DNA of 64,000 nt from Bombus terrestris (lineage: Eukaryota; Arthropoda; Insecta; Hymenoptera; Apidae): assembly GCF_910591885.1 (NCBI RefSeq), contig NW_025963618.1, forward strand, positions 124,001-188,000, given 5' to 3'. Below, one piece after another: positions 27,101-41,149 of this stretch. The stretch's first letter is position 1, and each line of letters starts with the position of its first letter. The position numbers and the translations under genes were made by a program. The notes under the pieces are model-generated. The model saw only the letters and a list, made by a program, of their open reading frames with translations, was not told the origin of the DNA and did not search any database.

Positions 27101-29720
27101 TGTCCCACGTTGTCCCACGTTGTCCCACGGTGTCCAACGATGTCCAACGGTGTCCCACGTTGTCCAACGGTGTCCCACGTTGTCCCACGTTGTCCCACGT
27201 TGTCCCACGTTGTCCAACGATGTCCCACGTTGTCCAACGGTGTCCAACGGTGTCCAACGATGTCCAACGATGTCCAACGGTGTCCCACGATGTCCAACGA
27301 TGTCCAACGATGTCCAACGGTGTCCCACGTTGTCCCACGTTGTCCCACGTTGTCCCACGTTGTCCCACGTTGTCCCACGGTGTCCAACGGTGTCCAACGG
27401 TGTCCAACGATGTCCAACGATGTCCAACGGTGTCCCACGATGTCCAACGATGTCCAACGGTGTCCAACGGTGTCCAACGGTGTCCCACGGTGTCCAACGG
27501 TGTCCCACGTTGTCCCACGTTGTCCCACGTTGTCCCACGTTGTCCCACGATGTCCCACGTTGTCCAACGGTGTCCAACAGTGTCCAACGATGTCCAACGA
27601 TGTCCAACGGTGTCCCACGATGTCCAACGATGTCCAACGATGTCCAACGATGTCCAACGGTGTCCCACGTTGTCCCACGTTGTCCCACGTTGTCCCACGT
27701 TGTCCCACGTTGTCCCACGTTGTCCCACGGTGTCCAACGATGTCCAACGGTGTCCAACGGTGTCCCACGGTGTCCAACGGTGTCCCACGTTGTCCCACGT
27801 TGTCCCACGTTGTCCCACGTTGTCCCACGTTGTCCCACGTTGTCCCACGTTGTCCAACGATGTCCAACGGTGTCCCACGTTGTCCCACGTTGTTCCATGG
27901 TTTCCCACGTTGTCCCACGTTGTCCCACGTTGTCCCAAGGTGTCCAACGATGTCCAACGATGTCCAACGGTGTCCAACGGTGTCCAACGGTGTCCCACGT
28001 TGTCCCACGTTGTCCCACGTTGTCCCACGGTGTCCAACGATGTCCAACGGTGTCCAACGGTGTCCAACGGTGTCCAACGATGTCCAACGATGTCCAACGA
28101 TGTCCAGCGGTGTCCAACGATGTCCAACGATGTCCAACGGTGTCCCACGATGTCCAACGATGTCCAACGATGTCCAACGGTGTCCAACGATGTCCAACGG
28201 TGTCCAACGATGTCCAACGATGTCCAACGGTGTCCCACGATGTCCAACGATGTCCAACGATGTCCAACGGTGTCCAACGGTGTCCAACGGTGTCCCACGG
28301 TGTCCAACGGTGTCCCACGTTGTCCCACGTTGTCCCACGTTGTCCCACGTTGTCCAACGATGTCCCACGTTGTCCAACGGTGTCCAACGGTGTCCAACGA
28401 TGTCCAACGATGTCCAACGGTGTCCCACGATGTCCAACGATGTCCAACGATGTCCAACGGTGTCCCACGTTGTCCCACGTTGTCCCACGTTGTCCCACGT
28501 TGTCCCACGTTGTCCCACGGTGTCCAACGATGTCCAACGGTGTCCCACGTTGTCCAACGGTGCCCCACGTTGTCCCACGTTGTCCCACGTTGTCCCACGT
28601 TGTCCCACGTTGTCCCACGTTGTCCCACGTTGTCCCACGTTGTCCCACGTTGTCCCACGTTGTCCCACGTTGTCCCACGGTGTCCAACGATATCCAACGG
28701 TGTCCAACGGTGTCCCACGGTGTCCAACGGTGTCCCACGTTGTCCCACGTTGTCCCACGTTGTCCCACGTGGTCCCACGTTGTCCCACGTTGTCCAACGC
28801 TGTCCAACGGTGTCCCACGTTGTCCCACGTTGTTCCATGGTTTCCCACGTTGTCCCACGTTGTCCCACGTTGTCCCACGTTGTCCCACGTTGTCCCACGG
28901 TGTCCCACGGTGTCCAACGATGTCCAACGGTGTCCCACGTTGTCCCACGTTGTCCCACGTTGTCCCACGTTGTCCCACGTTGTCCCACGATGTCCCACGT
29001 TGTCCCACGTTGTCCCACGTTGTCCCAAGTTGTCCCACGTTGTCCCACGTTGTCCCACGTTGTCCCACGTGGTCCCACGTTGTCCCACGTTGTCCCACGG
29101 TGTCCAACGATGTCCAACGGTGTCCCACATTGTCCAACGGTGTCCCACGTTGTCCCACGTTGTCCCACGTTGTCCCACGTTGTCCCACGTTGTCCCACGT
29201 TGTCCCACGTTGTCCAACGATGTCCAACGGTGTCCAACGGTGTCCAACGGTGTCCCACGGTGTCCAACGATGTCCAACGATGTCCAACGGTGTCCAACGG
29301 TGTCCAACGGTGTCCCACGGTGTCCAACGGTGTCCCACGTTGTCCCACGTTGTCCCACGTTGTCCCACGTTGTCCCACGATGTCCCACGTTGTCCAACGG
29401 TGTCCAACGGTGTCCAACGATGTCCAACGATGTCCAACGGTGTCCCACGATGTCCAACGATGTCCAACGATGTCCAACGATGTCCAACGGTGTCCCACGT
29501 TGTCCCACGTTGTCCCACGTTGTCCCACGTTGTCCCACGTTGTCCCACGTTGTCCCACGGTGTCCAACGATGTCCAACGGTGTCCAACGGTGTCCCACGG
29601 TGTCCAACGGTGTCCCACGTTGTCCCACGTTGTCCCACGTTGTCCCACGTTGTCCCACGTTGTCCCACGTTGTCCCACGTTGTCCAACGATGTCCAACGG
29701 TGTCCCACGTTGTCCCACGT

Positions 29721-30650
29721 TGTTCCATGGTTTCCCACGTTGTCCCACGTTGTCCCACGTTGTCCCAAGGTGTCCAACGATGTCCAACGGTGTCCAACGG
29801 TGTCCAACGGTGTCCAACGGTGTCCCACGTTGTCCCACGTTGTCCCACGTTGTCCCACGGTGTCCAACGATGTCCAACGGTGTCCCACGTTGTCCCACGT
29901 TGTCCCACGTTGTCCCACGTTGTCCCACGTTGTCCCACGTTGTCCCACGTTGTCCCACGTTGTCCCACGGTGTCCAACGATGTCCAACGGTGTCCAGCGA
30001 TGTCCAACGGTGTCCCACGTTGTCCCACGTTTTCCCACGTTGTCCCACGTTGTCCCACGGTGTCCAACGATGTCCAACGATGTCCAACGGTGTCCCACGT
30101 TGTCCCACGTTGTTCCGTGGTTTCCCACGTTGTCCCACGTTGTCCCACGTTGTCCCACGGTGTCCAACGATGTCCAACGGTGTCCAACGGTGTCCAACGG
30201 TGTCCAACGGTGTCCCACGTTGTCCCACGTTGTCCCACGTTGTCCCACGTTGTCCCACGTTGTCCCACGATGTCCCACGTTGTCCCACGTTGTCCCACGT
30301 TGTCCCACGTTGTCCCACGTGGTCCCACGTTGTCCCACGTTGTCCCACGGTGTCCAACGATGTCCAACGGTGTCCCACGTTGTCCAACGGTGTCCCACGT
30401 TGTCCCACGTTGTCCCACGTTGTCCCACGTTGTCCCACGTTGTCCCACGTTGTCCCACGTTGTCCCACGTTGACCCACGTTGTCCCACGTTGTCCCACGG
30501 TGTCCCACGGTGTCCAACGATGTCCAACGGTGTCCCACGTTGTCCCACGTTGTCCCACGATGTCCCACGTTGTCCCACGTTGTCCCACGTTGTCCCACGT
30601 TGTCCCACGTTGTCCCACGTTGTCCCACGTGGTCCCACGTTGTCCCACGT
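29721..30650 (+). repeat. Triplicated block, copy 1
   Basis: Shares ordered rare units with 37,230-38,149 and 41,940-42,879: TGTCCAGCGA (29,991 / 37,490 / 42,220), the second marker position (30,111 / 37,610 / 42,340), a TGA-forming TGACCCACGT (30,471 / 37,970 / 42,700) and GGTCCCACGT (30,631 / 38,130 / 42,860). Offsets are 7,499 and 4,730 bp. The odd base in 7,499 is the single-base loss at 36,474-36,476. This copy alone has the decayed marker TGTTCCGTGG at 30,111. The number of TGTCCCACGT units in one run differs between the copies (8, 7 and 9). Confidence 0.88.
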
Positions 30651-33600
30651 TGTCCCACGTTGTCCCACGTGGTCCAACGGTGTCCAACGGTGTCCAACGA
30701 TGTCCAACGATGTCCAACGGTGTCCCACGATGTCCAACGATGTCCAACGATGTCCAACGGTGTCCCACGTTGTCCGACGTTGTCCCACGTTGTCCCACGT
30801 TGTCCCACGTTGTCCCACGGTGTCCAACGATGTCCAACGATGTCCAACGGTGTCCCACGTTGTCCCACGTTGTTCCATGGTTTCCCACGTTGTCCCACGT
30901 TGTCCCACGTTGTCCCACGGTGTCCAACGATGTCCAACGGTGTCCAACGGTGTCCAACGGTGTCCAACGGTGTCCCACGTTGTCCCACTTTGTCCCACGT
31001 TGTCCCACGTTGTCCCACGTTGTCCCACGTTGTCCCACGTTGTCCCACGTTGTCCCACGTTGTCCCACGTTGTCCCACGTTGTCCAACGATGTCCAACGG
31101 TGTCCAACGGTGTCCCACGGTGTCCAACGGTGTCCCACGTTGTCCCACGTTGTCCCACGTTGTCCCACGTTGTCCCACGTTGTCCCACGATGTCCCACGT
31201 TGTCCCACGTTGTCCCACGTTGTCCCACGTTGTCCCACGTTGTCCCACGTTGTCCCACGGTGTCCAACGATGTCCAACGGTGTCCAACGGTGTCCAACGG
31301 TGTCCAACGATGTCCAACGATGTCCAACGATGTCCAGCGGTGTCCAACGATGTCCAACGATGTCCAACGGTGTCCCACGATGTCCAACGATGTCCAACGA
31401 TGTCCAACGGTGTCCAACGATGTCCAACGGTGTCCAACGATGTCCAACGATGTCCAACGGTGTCCCACGATGTCCAACGATGTCCAACGATGTCCAACGG
31501 TGTCCAACGGTGTCCAACGGTGTCCCACGGTGTCCAACGGTGTCCCACGTTGTCCCACGTTGTCCCACGTTGTCCCACGTTGTCCAACGATGTCCCACGT
31601 TGTCCAACGGTGTCCAACGGTGTCCAACGATGTCCAACGATGTCCAACGGTGTCCCACGATGTCCAACGATGTCCAACGATGTCCAACGGTGTCCCACGT
31701 TGTCCCACGTTGTCCCACGTTGTCCCACGTTGTCCCACGTTGTCCCACGGTGTCCAACGATGTCCAACGGTGTCCCACGTTGTCCAACGGTGTCCCACGT
31801 TGTCCCACGTTGTCCCACGTTGTCCCACGTTGTCCCACGTTGTCCCACGTTGTCCCACGTTGTCCCACGTTGTCCCACGTTGTCCCACGTTGTCCCACGT
31901 TGTCCCACGTTGTCCCACGGTGTCCAACGATATCCAACGGTGTCCAACGGTGTCCCACGGTGTCCAACGGTGTCCCACGTTGTCCCACGTTGTCCCACGT
32001 TGTCCCACGTGGTCCCACGTTGTCCCACGTTGTCCAACGATGTCCAACGGTGTCCCACGTTGTCCCACGTTGTTCCATGGTTTCCCACGTTGTCCCACGT
32101 TGTCCCACGTTGTCCCACGTTGTCCCACGTTGTCCCACGGTGTCCCACGGTGTCCAACGATGTCCAACGGTGTCCCACGTTGTCCCACGTTGTCCCACGT
32201 TGTCCCACGTTGTCCCACGTTGTCCCACGATGTCCCACGTTGTCCCACGTTGTCCCACGTTGTCCCAAGTTGTCCCACGTTGTCCCACGTTGTCCCACGT
32301 TGTCCCACGTGGTCCCACGTTGTCCCACGTTGTCCCACGGTGTCCAACGATGTCCAACGGTGTCCCACGTTGTCCAACGGTGTCCCACGTTGTCCCACGT
32401 TGTCCCACGTTGTCCCACGTTGTCCCACGTTGTCCCACGTTGTCCCACGTTGTCCAACGATGTCCAACGGTGTCCAACGGTGTCCAACGGTGTCCCACGG
32501 TGTCCAACGATGTCCAACGATGTCCAACGGTGTCCAACGGTGTCCAACGGTGTCCCACGGTGTCCAACGGTGTCCCACGTTGTCCCACGTTGTCCCACGT
32601 TGTCCCACGTTGTCCCACGATGTCCCACGTTGTCCAACGGTGTCCAACAGTGTCCAACGATGTCCAACGATGTCCAACGGTGTCCCACGATGTCCAACGA
32701 TGTCCAACGATGTCCAACGATGTCCAACGGTGTCCCACGTTGTCCCACGTTGTCCCACGTTGTCCCACGTTGTCCCACGTTGTCCCACGTTGTCCCACGG
32801 TGTCCAACGATGTCCAACGGTGTCCAACGGTGTCCCACGGTGTCCAACGGTGTCCCACGTTGTCCCACGTTGTCCCACGTTGTCCCACGTTGTCCCACGT
32901 TGTCCCACGTTGTCCCACGTTGTCCAACGATGTCCAACGGTGTCCCACGTTGTCCCACGTTGTTCCATGGTTTCCCACGTTGTCCCACGTTGTCCCACGT
33001 TGTCCCAAGGTGTCCAACGATGTCCAACGATGTCCAACGGTGTCCAACGGTGTCCAACGGTGTCCCACGTTGTCCCACGTTGTCCCACGTTGTCCCACGG
33101 TGTCCAACGATGTCCAACGGTGTCCAACGGTGTCCAACGGTGTCCAACGATGTCCAACGATGTCCAACGATGTCCAGCGGTGTCCAACGATGTCCAACGA
33201 TGTCCAACGGTGTCCCACGATGTCCAACGATGTCCAACGATGTCCAACGGTGTCCAACGATGTCCAACGGTGTCCAACGATGTCCAACGATGTCCAACGG
33301 TGTCCCACGATGTCCAACGATGTCCAACGATGTCCAACGGTGTCCAACGGTGTCCAACGGTGTCCCACGGTGTCCAACGGTGTCCCACGTTGTCCCACGT
33401 TGTCCCACGTTGTCCCACGTTGTCCAACGATGTCCCACGTTGTCCAACGGTGTCCAACGGTGTCCAACGATGTCCAACGATGTCCAACGGTGTCCCACGA
33501 TGTCCAACGATGTCCAACGATGTCCAACGGTGTCCCACGTTGTCCCACGTTGTCCCACGTTGTCCCACGTTGTCCCACGTTGTCCCACGGTGTCCAACGA

Positions 33601-33780
33601 TGTCCAACGGTGTCCCACGTTGTCCAACGGTGTCCCACGTTGTCCCACGTTGTCCCACGTTGTCCCACGTTGTCCCACGTTGTGCCACGTTGTCCCACGT
33701 TGTCCCACGTTGTCCCACGTTGTCCCACGTTGTCCCACGTTGTCCCACGTTGTCCCACGTTGTCCCACGGTGTCCAACGA

Positions 33781-36700
33781 TATCCAACGGTGTCCAACGG
33801 TGTCCCACGGTGTCCAACGGTGTCCCACGTTGTCCCACGTTGTCCCACGTTGTCCCACGTGGTCCCACGTTGTCCCACGTTGTCCAACGATGTCCAACGG
33901 TGTCCCACGTTGTCCCACGTTGTTCCATGGTTTCCCACGTTGTCCCACGTTGTCCCACGTTGTCCCACGTTGTCCCACGTTGTCCCACGGTGTCCCACGG
34001 TGTCCAACGATGTCCAACGGTGTCCCACGTTGTCCCACGTTGTCCCACGTTGTCCCACGTTGTCCCACGTTGTCCCACGATGTCCCACGTTGTCCCACGT
34101 TGTCCCACGTTGTCCCAAGTTGTCCCACGTTGTCCCACGTTGTCCCACGTAGTCCCACGTGGTCCCACGTTGTCCCACGTTGTCCCACGGTGTCCAACGA
34201 TGTCCAACGGTGTCCCACATTGTCCAACGGTGTCCCACGTTGTCCCACGTTGTCCCACGTTGTCCCACGTTGTCCCACGTTGTCCCACGTTGTCCCACGT
34301 TGTCCAACGATGTCCAACGGTGTCCAACGGTGTCCAACGGTGTCCCACGGTGTCCAACGATGTCCAACGATGTCCAACGGTGTCCAACGGTGTCCAACGG
34401 TGTCCCACGGTGTCCAACGGTGTCCCACGTTGTCCCACGTTGTCCCACGGTGTCCCACGTTGTCCCACGATGTCCCACGTTGTCCAACGGTGTCCAACGG
34501 TGTCCAACGATGTCCAACGATGTCCAACGGTGTCCCACGATGTCCAACGATGTCCAACGGTGTCCAACGGTGTCCAACGGTGTCCCACGGTGTCCAACGG
34601 TGTCCCACGTTGTCCCACGTTGTCCCACGTTGTCCCACGTTGTCCAACGATGTCCCACGTTGTCCAACGGTGTCCAACGGTGTCCAACGATGTCCAACGA
34701 TGTCCAACGGTGTCCCACGATGTCCAACGATGTCCAACGATGTCCAACGGTGTCCCACGTTGTCCCACGTTGTCCCACGTTGTCCCACGTTGTCCCACGT
34801 TGTCCCACGGTGTCCAACGATGTCCAACGGTGTCCCACGTTGTCCAACGGTGTCCCACGTTGTCCCACGTTGTCCCACGTTGTCCCACGTTGTCCCACGT
34901 TGTCCCACGTTGTCCCACGTTGTCCCACGTTGTCCCACGTTGTCCCACGTTGTCCCACGTTGTCCCACGTTGTCCCACGGTGTCCAACGATATCCAACGG
35001 TGTCCAACGGTGTCCCACGGTGTCCAACGGTGTCCCACGTTGTCCCACGTTGTCCCACGTTGTCCCACGTGGTCCCACGTTGTCCCACGTTGTCCAACGA
35101 TGTCCAACGGTGTCCCACGTTGTCCCACGTTGTTCCATGGTTTCCCACGTTGTCCCACGTTGTCCCACGTTGTCCCACGTTGTCCCACGTTGTCCCACGG
35201 TGTCCCACGGTGTCCAACGATGTCCAACGGTGTCCCACGTTGTCCCACGTTGTCCCACGTTGTCCCACGTTGTCCCACGTTGTCCCACGATGTCCCACGT
35301 TGTCCCACGTTGTCCCACGTTGTCCCAAGTTGTCCCACGTTGTCCCACGTTGTCCCACGTTGTCCCACGTGGTCCCACGTTGTCCCACGTTGTCCCACGG
35401 TGTCCAACGATGTCCAACGGTGTCCCACATTGTCCAACGGTGTCCCACGTTGTCCCACGTTGTCCCACGTTGTCCCACGTTGTCCCACGTTGTCCCACGT
35501 TGTCCCACGTTGTCCAACGATGTCCAACGGTGTCCAACGGTGTCCAACGGTGTCCCACGGTGTCCAACGATGTCCAACGATGTCCAACGGTGTCCAACGG
35601 TGTCCAACGGTGTCCCACGGTGTCCAACGGTGTCCCACGTTGTCCCACGTTGTCCCACGTTGTCCCACGTTGTCCCACGATGTCCCACGTTGTCCAACGG
35701 TGTCCAACGGTGTCCAACGATGTCCAACGGTGTCCAACGGTGTCCCACGATGTCCAACGATGTCCAACGGTGTCCAACGGTGTCCAACGGTGTCCCACGG
35801 TGTCCAACGGTGTCCCACGTTGTCCCACGTTGTCCCACGTTGTCCCACGTTGTCCAACGATGTCCCACGTTGTCCAACGGTGTCCAACGGTGTCCAACGA
35901 TGTCCAACGATGTCCAACGGTGTCCCACGATGTCCAACGATGTCCAACGATGTCCAACGGTGTCCCACGTTGTCCCACGTTGTCCCACGTTGTCCCACGT
36001 TGTCCCACGTTGTCCCACGGTGTCCAACGATGTCCAACGGTGTCCCACGTTGTCCAACGGTGTCCCACGTTGTCCCACGTTGTCCCACGTTGTCCCACGT
36101 TGTCCCACGTTGTCCCACGTTGTCCCACGTTGTCCCACGTTGTCCCACGTTGTCCCACGTTGTCCCACGTTGTCCCACGTTGTCCCACGGTGTCCAACGA
36201 TATCCAACGGTGTCCAACGGTGTCCCACGGTGTCCAACGGTGTCCCACGTTGTCCCACGTTGTCCCACGTTGTCCCACGTGGTCCCACGTTGTCCCACGT
36301 TGTCCAACGATGTCCAACGGTGTCCCACGTTGTCCCACGTTGTTCCATGGTTTCCCACGTTGTCCCACGTTGTCCCACGTTGTCCCACGTTGTCCCACGT
36401 TGTCCCACGGTGTCCCACGGTGTCCAACGATGTCCAACGGTGTCCCACGTTGTCCCACGTTGTCCCACGTTGTCCACGTTGTCCCACGTTGTCCCACGAT
36501 GTCCCACGTTGTCCCACGTTGTCCCACGTTGTCCCAAGTTGTCCCACGTTGTCCCACGTTGTCCCACGTTGTCCCACGTGGTCCCACGTTGTCCCACGTT
36601 GTCCCACGGTGTCCAACGATGTCCAACGGTGTCCCACATTGTCCAACGGTGTCCCACGTTGTCCCACGTTGTCCCACGTTGTCCCACGTTGTCCCACGTT

Positions 36701-36969
36701 GTCCCACGTTGTCCCACGTTGTCCAACGATGTCCAACGGTGTCCAACGGTGTCCAACGGTGTCCCACGGTGTCCAACGATGTCCAACGATGTCCAACGGT
36801 GTCCAACGGTGTCCAACGGTGTCCCACGGTGTCCAACGGTGTCCCACGTTGTCCCACGTTGTCCCACGTTGTCCCACGTTGTCCCACGATGTCCCACGTT
36901 GTCCAACGGTGTCCAACGGTGTCCAACGATGTCCAACGATGTCCAACGGTGGCCCACGATGTCCAACGA
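33781..36969 (+). repeat. Tandem higher-order repeat of 1,210 bp, about 2.6 copies
   Basis: TATCCAACGG at 33,781, 34,991 and 36,201, the marker pair 140 bp later (33,921, 35,131, 36,341), TGTCCCAAGT 190 bp after that (34,111, 35,321, 36,530) and TGTCCCACAT (34,211, 35,421, 36,630) recur at 1,210 bp (1,209 across the one-base loss). The third copy departs at about 36,970. The same three-variant order is seen as single blocks at 23,281, 25,111, 28,691 and 31,931, so the tandem series grew from a dispersed block. Private changes include a TAG-forming unit at 34,151 and TGGCCCACGA at 36,950. Confidence 0.9.
36471..36479 (+). repeat. 9-bp unit: one-base register slip
   Basis: The unit reads TGTCCACGT, one C short of TGTCCCACGT. 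Before it, units start at positions ending in 1. From 36,480 they start at positions ending in 0 and stay so for 17 kb. This is the only length-changing event in domain A. Confidence 0.97.
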
Positions 36970-37229
36970 TGTCCAACGATGTCCAACGATGTCCAACGGT
37001 GTCCCACGTTGTCCCACGTTGTCCCACGTTGTCCCACGTTGTCCCACGTTGTCCCACGTTGTCCCACGGTGTCCAACGATGTCCAACGGTGTCCAACGGT
37101 GTCCCACGGTGTCCCACGGTGTCCCACGTTGTCCCACGTTGTCCCACGTTGTCCCACGTTGTCCCACGTTGTCCCACGTTGTCCCACGTTGTCCAACGAT
37201 GTCCAACGGTGTCCCACGTTGTCCCACGT

Positions 37230-38149
37230 TGTTCCATGGTTTCCCACGTTGTCCCACGTTGTCCCACGTTGTCCCACGGTGTCCAACGATGTCCAACGGT
37301 GTCCAACGGTGTCCAACGGTGTCCAACGGTGTCCCACGTTGTCCCACGTTGTCCCACGTTGTCCCACGGTGTCCAACGATGTCCAACGGTGTCCCACGTT
37401 GTCCCACGTTGTCCCACGTTGTCCCACGTTGTCCCACGTTGTCCCACGTTGTCCCACGTTGTCCCACGGTGTCCAACGATGTCCAACGGTGTCCAGCGAT
37501 GTCCAACGGTGTCCCACGTTGTCCCACGTTTTCCCACGTTGTCCCACGTTGTCCCACGGTGTCCAACGATGTCCAACGATGTCCAACGGTGTCCCACGTT
37601 GTCCCACGTTGTTCCATGGTTTCCCACGTTGTCCCACGTTGTCCCACGTTGTCCCACGGTGTCCAACGATGTCCAACGGTGTCCAACGGTGTCCAACGGT
37701 GTCCAACGGTGTCCCACGTTGTCCCACGTTGTCCCACGTTGTCCCACGTTGTCCCACGTTGTCCCACGATGTCCCACGTTGTCCCACGTTGTCCCACGTT
37801 GTCCCACGTTGTCCCACGTGGTCCCACGTTGTCCCACGTTGTCCCACGGTGTCCCACGATGTCCAACGGTGTCCCACGTTGTCCCACGGTGTCCCACGTT
37901 GTCCCACGTTGTCCCACGTTGTCCCACGTTGTCCCACGTTGTCCCACGTTGTCCCACGTTGTCCCACGTTGACCCACGTTGTCCCACGTTGTCCCACGGT
38001 GTCCCACGGTGTCCAACGATGTCCAACGGTGTCCCACGTTGTCCCACGTTGTCCCACGATGTCCCACGTTGTCCCACGTTGTCCCACGTTGTCCCACGTT
38101 GTCCCACGTTGTCCCACGTTGTCCCACGTGGTCCCACGTTGTCCCACGT
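37230..38149 (+). repeat. Triplicated block, copy 2
   Basis: Middle copy of the block also at 29,721-30,650 and 41,940-42,879, with marker pairs at 37,230 and 37,610, TGTCCAGCGA at 37,490 and TGACCCACGT at 37,970. It departs from copy 1 at 38,150, where TGTCCCACGG replaces TGTCCCACGT. Confidence 0.87.
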
Positions 38150-38169
38150 TGTCCCACGGTGTCCAACGA

Positions 38170-41149
38170 TGTCCCACGTTGTCCGACGTTGTCCCACGTT
38201 GTCCCACGTTGTCCCACGTTGTCCCACGGTGTCCAACGATGTCCCACGTTGTCCCACGTTGTCCCACGTTGTCCCACGTTGTCCCACGTTGTCCCACGAT
38301 GTCCCACGTTGTCCCACGTTGTCCCACGTTGTCCCACGTTGTCCCACGTTGTCCCACGTTGTCCCACGTTGTCCCACGTTGTCCCACGTTGTCCCACGTT
38401 GTCCGACGTTGTCCCACGTTGTCCCACGTTGTCCCACGTTGTCCCACGGTGTCCAACGATGTCCAACGGTGTCCCACGTTGTCCCACGTTGTTCCATGGT
38501 TTCCCACGTTGTCCCACGTTGTCCCACGGTGTCCAACGATGTCCAACGGTGTCCAACGATGTCCAACGGTGTCCAACGGTGTCCCACGGTGTCCAACGGT
38601 GTCCCACGTTGTCCCACGTTGTCCCACGTTGTCCCACGTTGTCCCACGTTGTCCCACGATGTCCCACGTTGTCCCACGTTGTCCGACGTTGTCCCACGTT
38701 GTCCCACGTTGTCCCACGTTGTCCCACGGTGTCCAACGATGTCCAACGATGTCCAACGGTGTCCCACGTTGTCCCACGTTGTTCCATGGTTTCCCACGTT
38801 GTCCCACGTTGTCCCACGTTGTCCCACGGTGTCCAACGATGTCCAACTGTGTCCAACGGTGTCCAACGGTGTCCAACGGTGTCCCACGTTGTCCCACTTT
38901 GTCCCACGTTGTCCCACGTTGTCCCACGTTGTCCCACGATGTCCCACGTTGTCCCACGATGTCCCACGTTGTCCCACGATGTCCCACGTTGTCCCACGTT
39001 GTCCCACGTTGTCCCACGTTGTCCCACGTTGTCCCACGTTGTCCCACGATGTCCCACGTTGTCCCACGTTGTCCCACGTTGTCCCACGTTGTCCCACGGT
39101 GTCCAACGATGTCCAAAGGTGTCCAACGGTGTCCCACGGTGTCCAACGGTGTCCCACGTTGTCCCACGTTGTCCCACGTTGTCCGACGTTGTCCCACGTT
39201 GTCCCACGTTGTCCCACGATGTCCCACGTTGTCCCACGTTGTCCCACGTTGTCCCACGTTGTCCCACGTTGTCCCACGGTGTCCAACGATGTCCAACGGT
39301 GTCCAACGGTGTCCAACGGTGTCCAACGATGTCCAACGATGTCCAACGATGTCCAACGGTGTCCAACGATGTCCAACGATGTCCAACGGTGTCCCACGAT
39401 GTCCAACGATGTCCAACGGTGTCCAACGGTGTCCAACGATGTCCAACGGTGTCCAACGATGTCCAACGATGTCCAACGGTGTCCCACGATGTCCAACGAT
39501 GTCCAACGATGTCCAACGGTGTCCAACGGTGTCCAACGGTGTCCCACGGTGTCCAACGGTGTCCCACGTTGTCCCACGTTGTCCCACGTTGTCCCACGTT
39601 GTCCAACGATGTCCCACGTTGTCCAACGGTGTCCAACGGTGTCCAACGATGTCCAACGATGTCCAACGGTGTCCCACGATGTCCAACGATGTCCAACGAT
39701 GTCCAACGGTGTCCCACGTTGTCCCACGTTGTCCCACGTTGTCCCACGTTGTCCCACGTTGTCCCACGGTGTCCAACGATGTCCAACGGTGTCCCACGTT
39801 GTCCAACGGTGTCCCACGTTGTCCCACGTTGTCCCACGTTGTCCCACGTTGTCCCACGTTGTCCCACGTTGTCCCACGTTGTCCCACGTTGTCCCACGTT
39901 GTCCCACGTTGTCCCACGTTGTCCCACGTTGTCCCACGGTGTCCAACGATGTCCAACGGTGTCCAACGGTGTCCCACGGTGTCCAACGGTGTCCCACGTT
40001 GTCCCACGTTGTCCCACGTTGTCCCACGTGGTCCCACGTTGTCCCACGTTGTCCAACGATGTCCAACGGTGTCCCACGTTGTCCCACGTTGTTCCATGGT
40101 TTCCCACGTTGTCCCACGTTGTCCCACGTTGTCCCACGTTGTCCCACGTTGTCCCACGTTGTCCCACGTTGTCCCACGTTGTCCCACGTTGTCCCACGTT
40201 GTCCCACGGTGTCCAACGGTGTCCAACGATGTCCCACGTTGTCCCACGTTGTCCCACGTTGTCCCACGTTGTCCCACGATGTCCCACGTTGTCCCACGTT
40301 GTCCCACGTTGTCCCACGTTGTCCCACGTTGTCCCACGTTGTCCCACGTTGTCCCACGTTGTCCCACGTTGTCCCACGTTGTCCCACGTTGTCCCACGGT
40401 GTCCAACGATTTCCAACGGTGTCCAGCGATGTCCAACGGTGTCCCACGTTGTCCCACGTTTTCCCACGTTGTCCCACGTTGTCCCACGTTGTCCCTCGTT
40501 GTCCCACGGTGTCCAACGATGTCCAACGGTGTCCAGCGATGTCCAACGGTGTCCCACGTTGTCCCACGTTTTCCCACGTTGTCCCACGTTGTCCCACGGT
40601 GTCCAACGATGTCCAACGATGTCCAACGGTGTCCCACGTTGTCCCACGTTGTTCCATGGTTTCCCACGTTGTCCCACGTTGTCCCACGTTGTCCCACGGT
40701 GTCCAACGATGTCCAACGGTGTCCAACGGTGTCCCACGGTGTCCAACGGTGTCCCACGTTGTCCCACGTTGTCCCACGTTGTCCCACGTTGTCCCACGTT
40801 GTCCCACGTTGTCCCACGTTGTCCAACGATGTCCAACGGTGTCCCACGTTGTCCCACGTTGTTCCATGGTTTCCCACGTTGTCCCACGTTGTCCCACGTT
40901 GTCCCACGTTGTCCCACGTTGTCCCACGGTGTCCCACGGTGTCCAACTATGTCCAACGGTGTCCCACGTTGTCCCACGTTGTCCCACGATGTCCCACGTT
41001 GTCCCACGTTGTCCCACGTTGTCCCACGTTGTCCCACGTTGTCCCACGTTGTCCCACGTGGTCCCACGTTGTCCCACGTTGTCCCACGGTGTCCAACGAT
41101 GTCCAACGGTGTCCCACGTTGTCCAACGGTGTCCCACGTTGTCCCACGT
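38170..41149 (+). repeat. 3-kb duplicated block, copy 1 (partner 43,270-46,209)
   Basis: Ordered rare units match at an offset of 5,100-5,110 bp, falling to 5,090 and then 5,060 bp through whole-unit indels: TGTCCGACGT (38,180/43,280 and 38,400/43,500), marker pairs (38,490/43,600, 38,780/43,890, 40,090/45,200, 40,650/45,710, 40,860/45,920), TGTCCAAAGG (39,110/44,220), TTTCCAACGG (40,410/45,500), TGTCCCTCGT (40,490/45,580) and TGTCCAACTA (40,940/46,000). The match ends at TGTTCCACGT (41,150). Private to this copy: TGTCCAACTG at 38,840. Confidence 0.9.

Noticed and set aside
1300..34152. Giant open reading frame of about 10,950 codons, and the other long ORFs in all six frames
   Set aside because: The 10-bp unit has no stop in any rotation, so openness is automatic. 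All frames of a strand give the same decapeptide, the ORFs overlap each other completely, start codons come only from ...ACGA|TGT junctions or variant units, and there is no promoter, intron signal or non-repeat domain.
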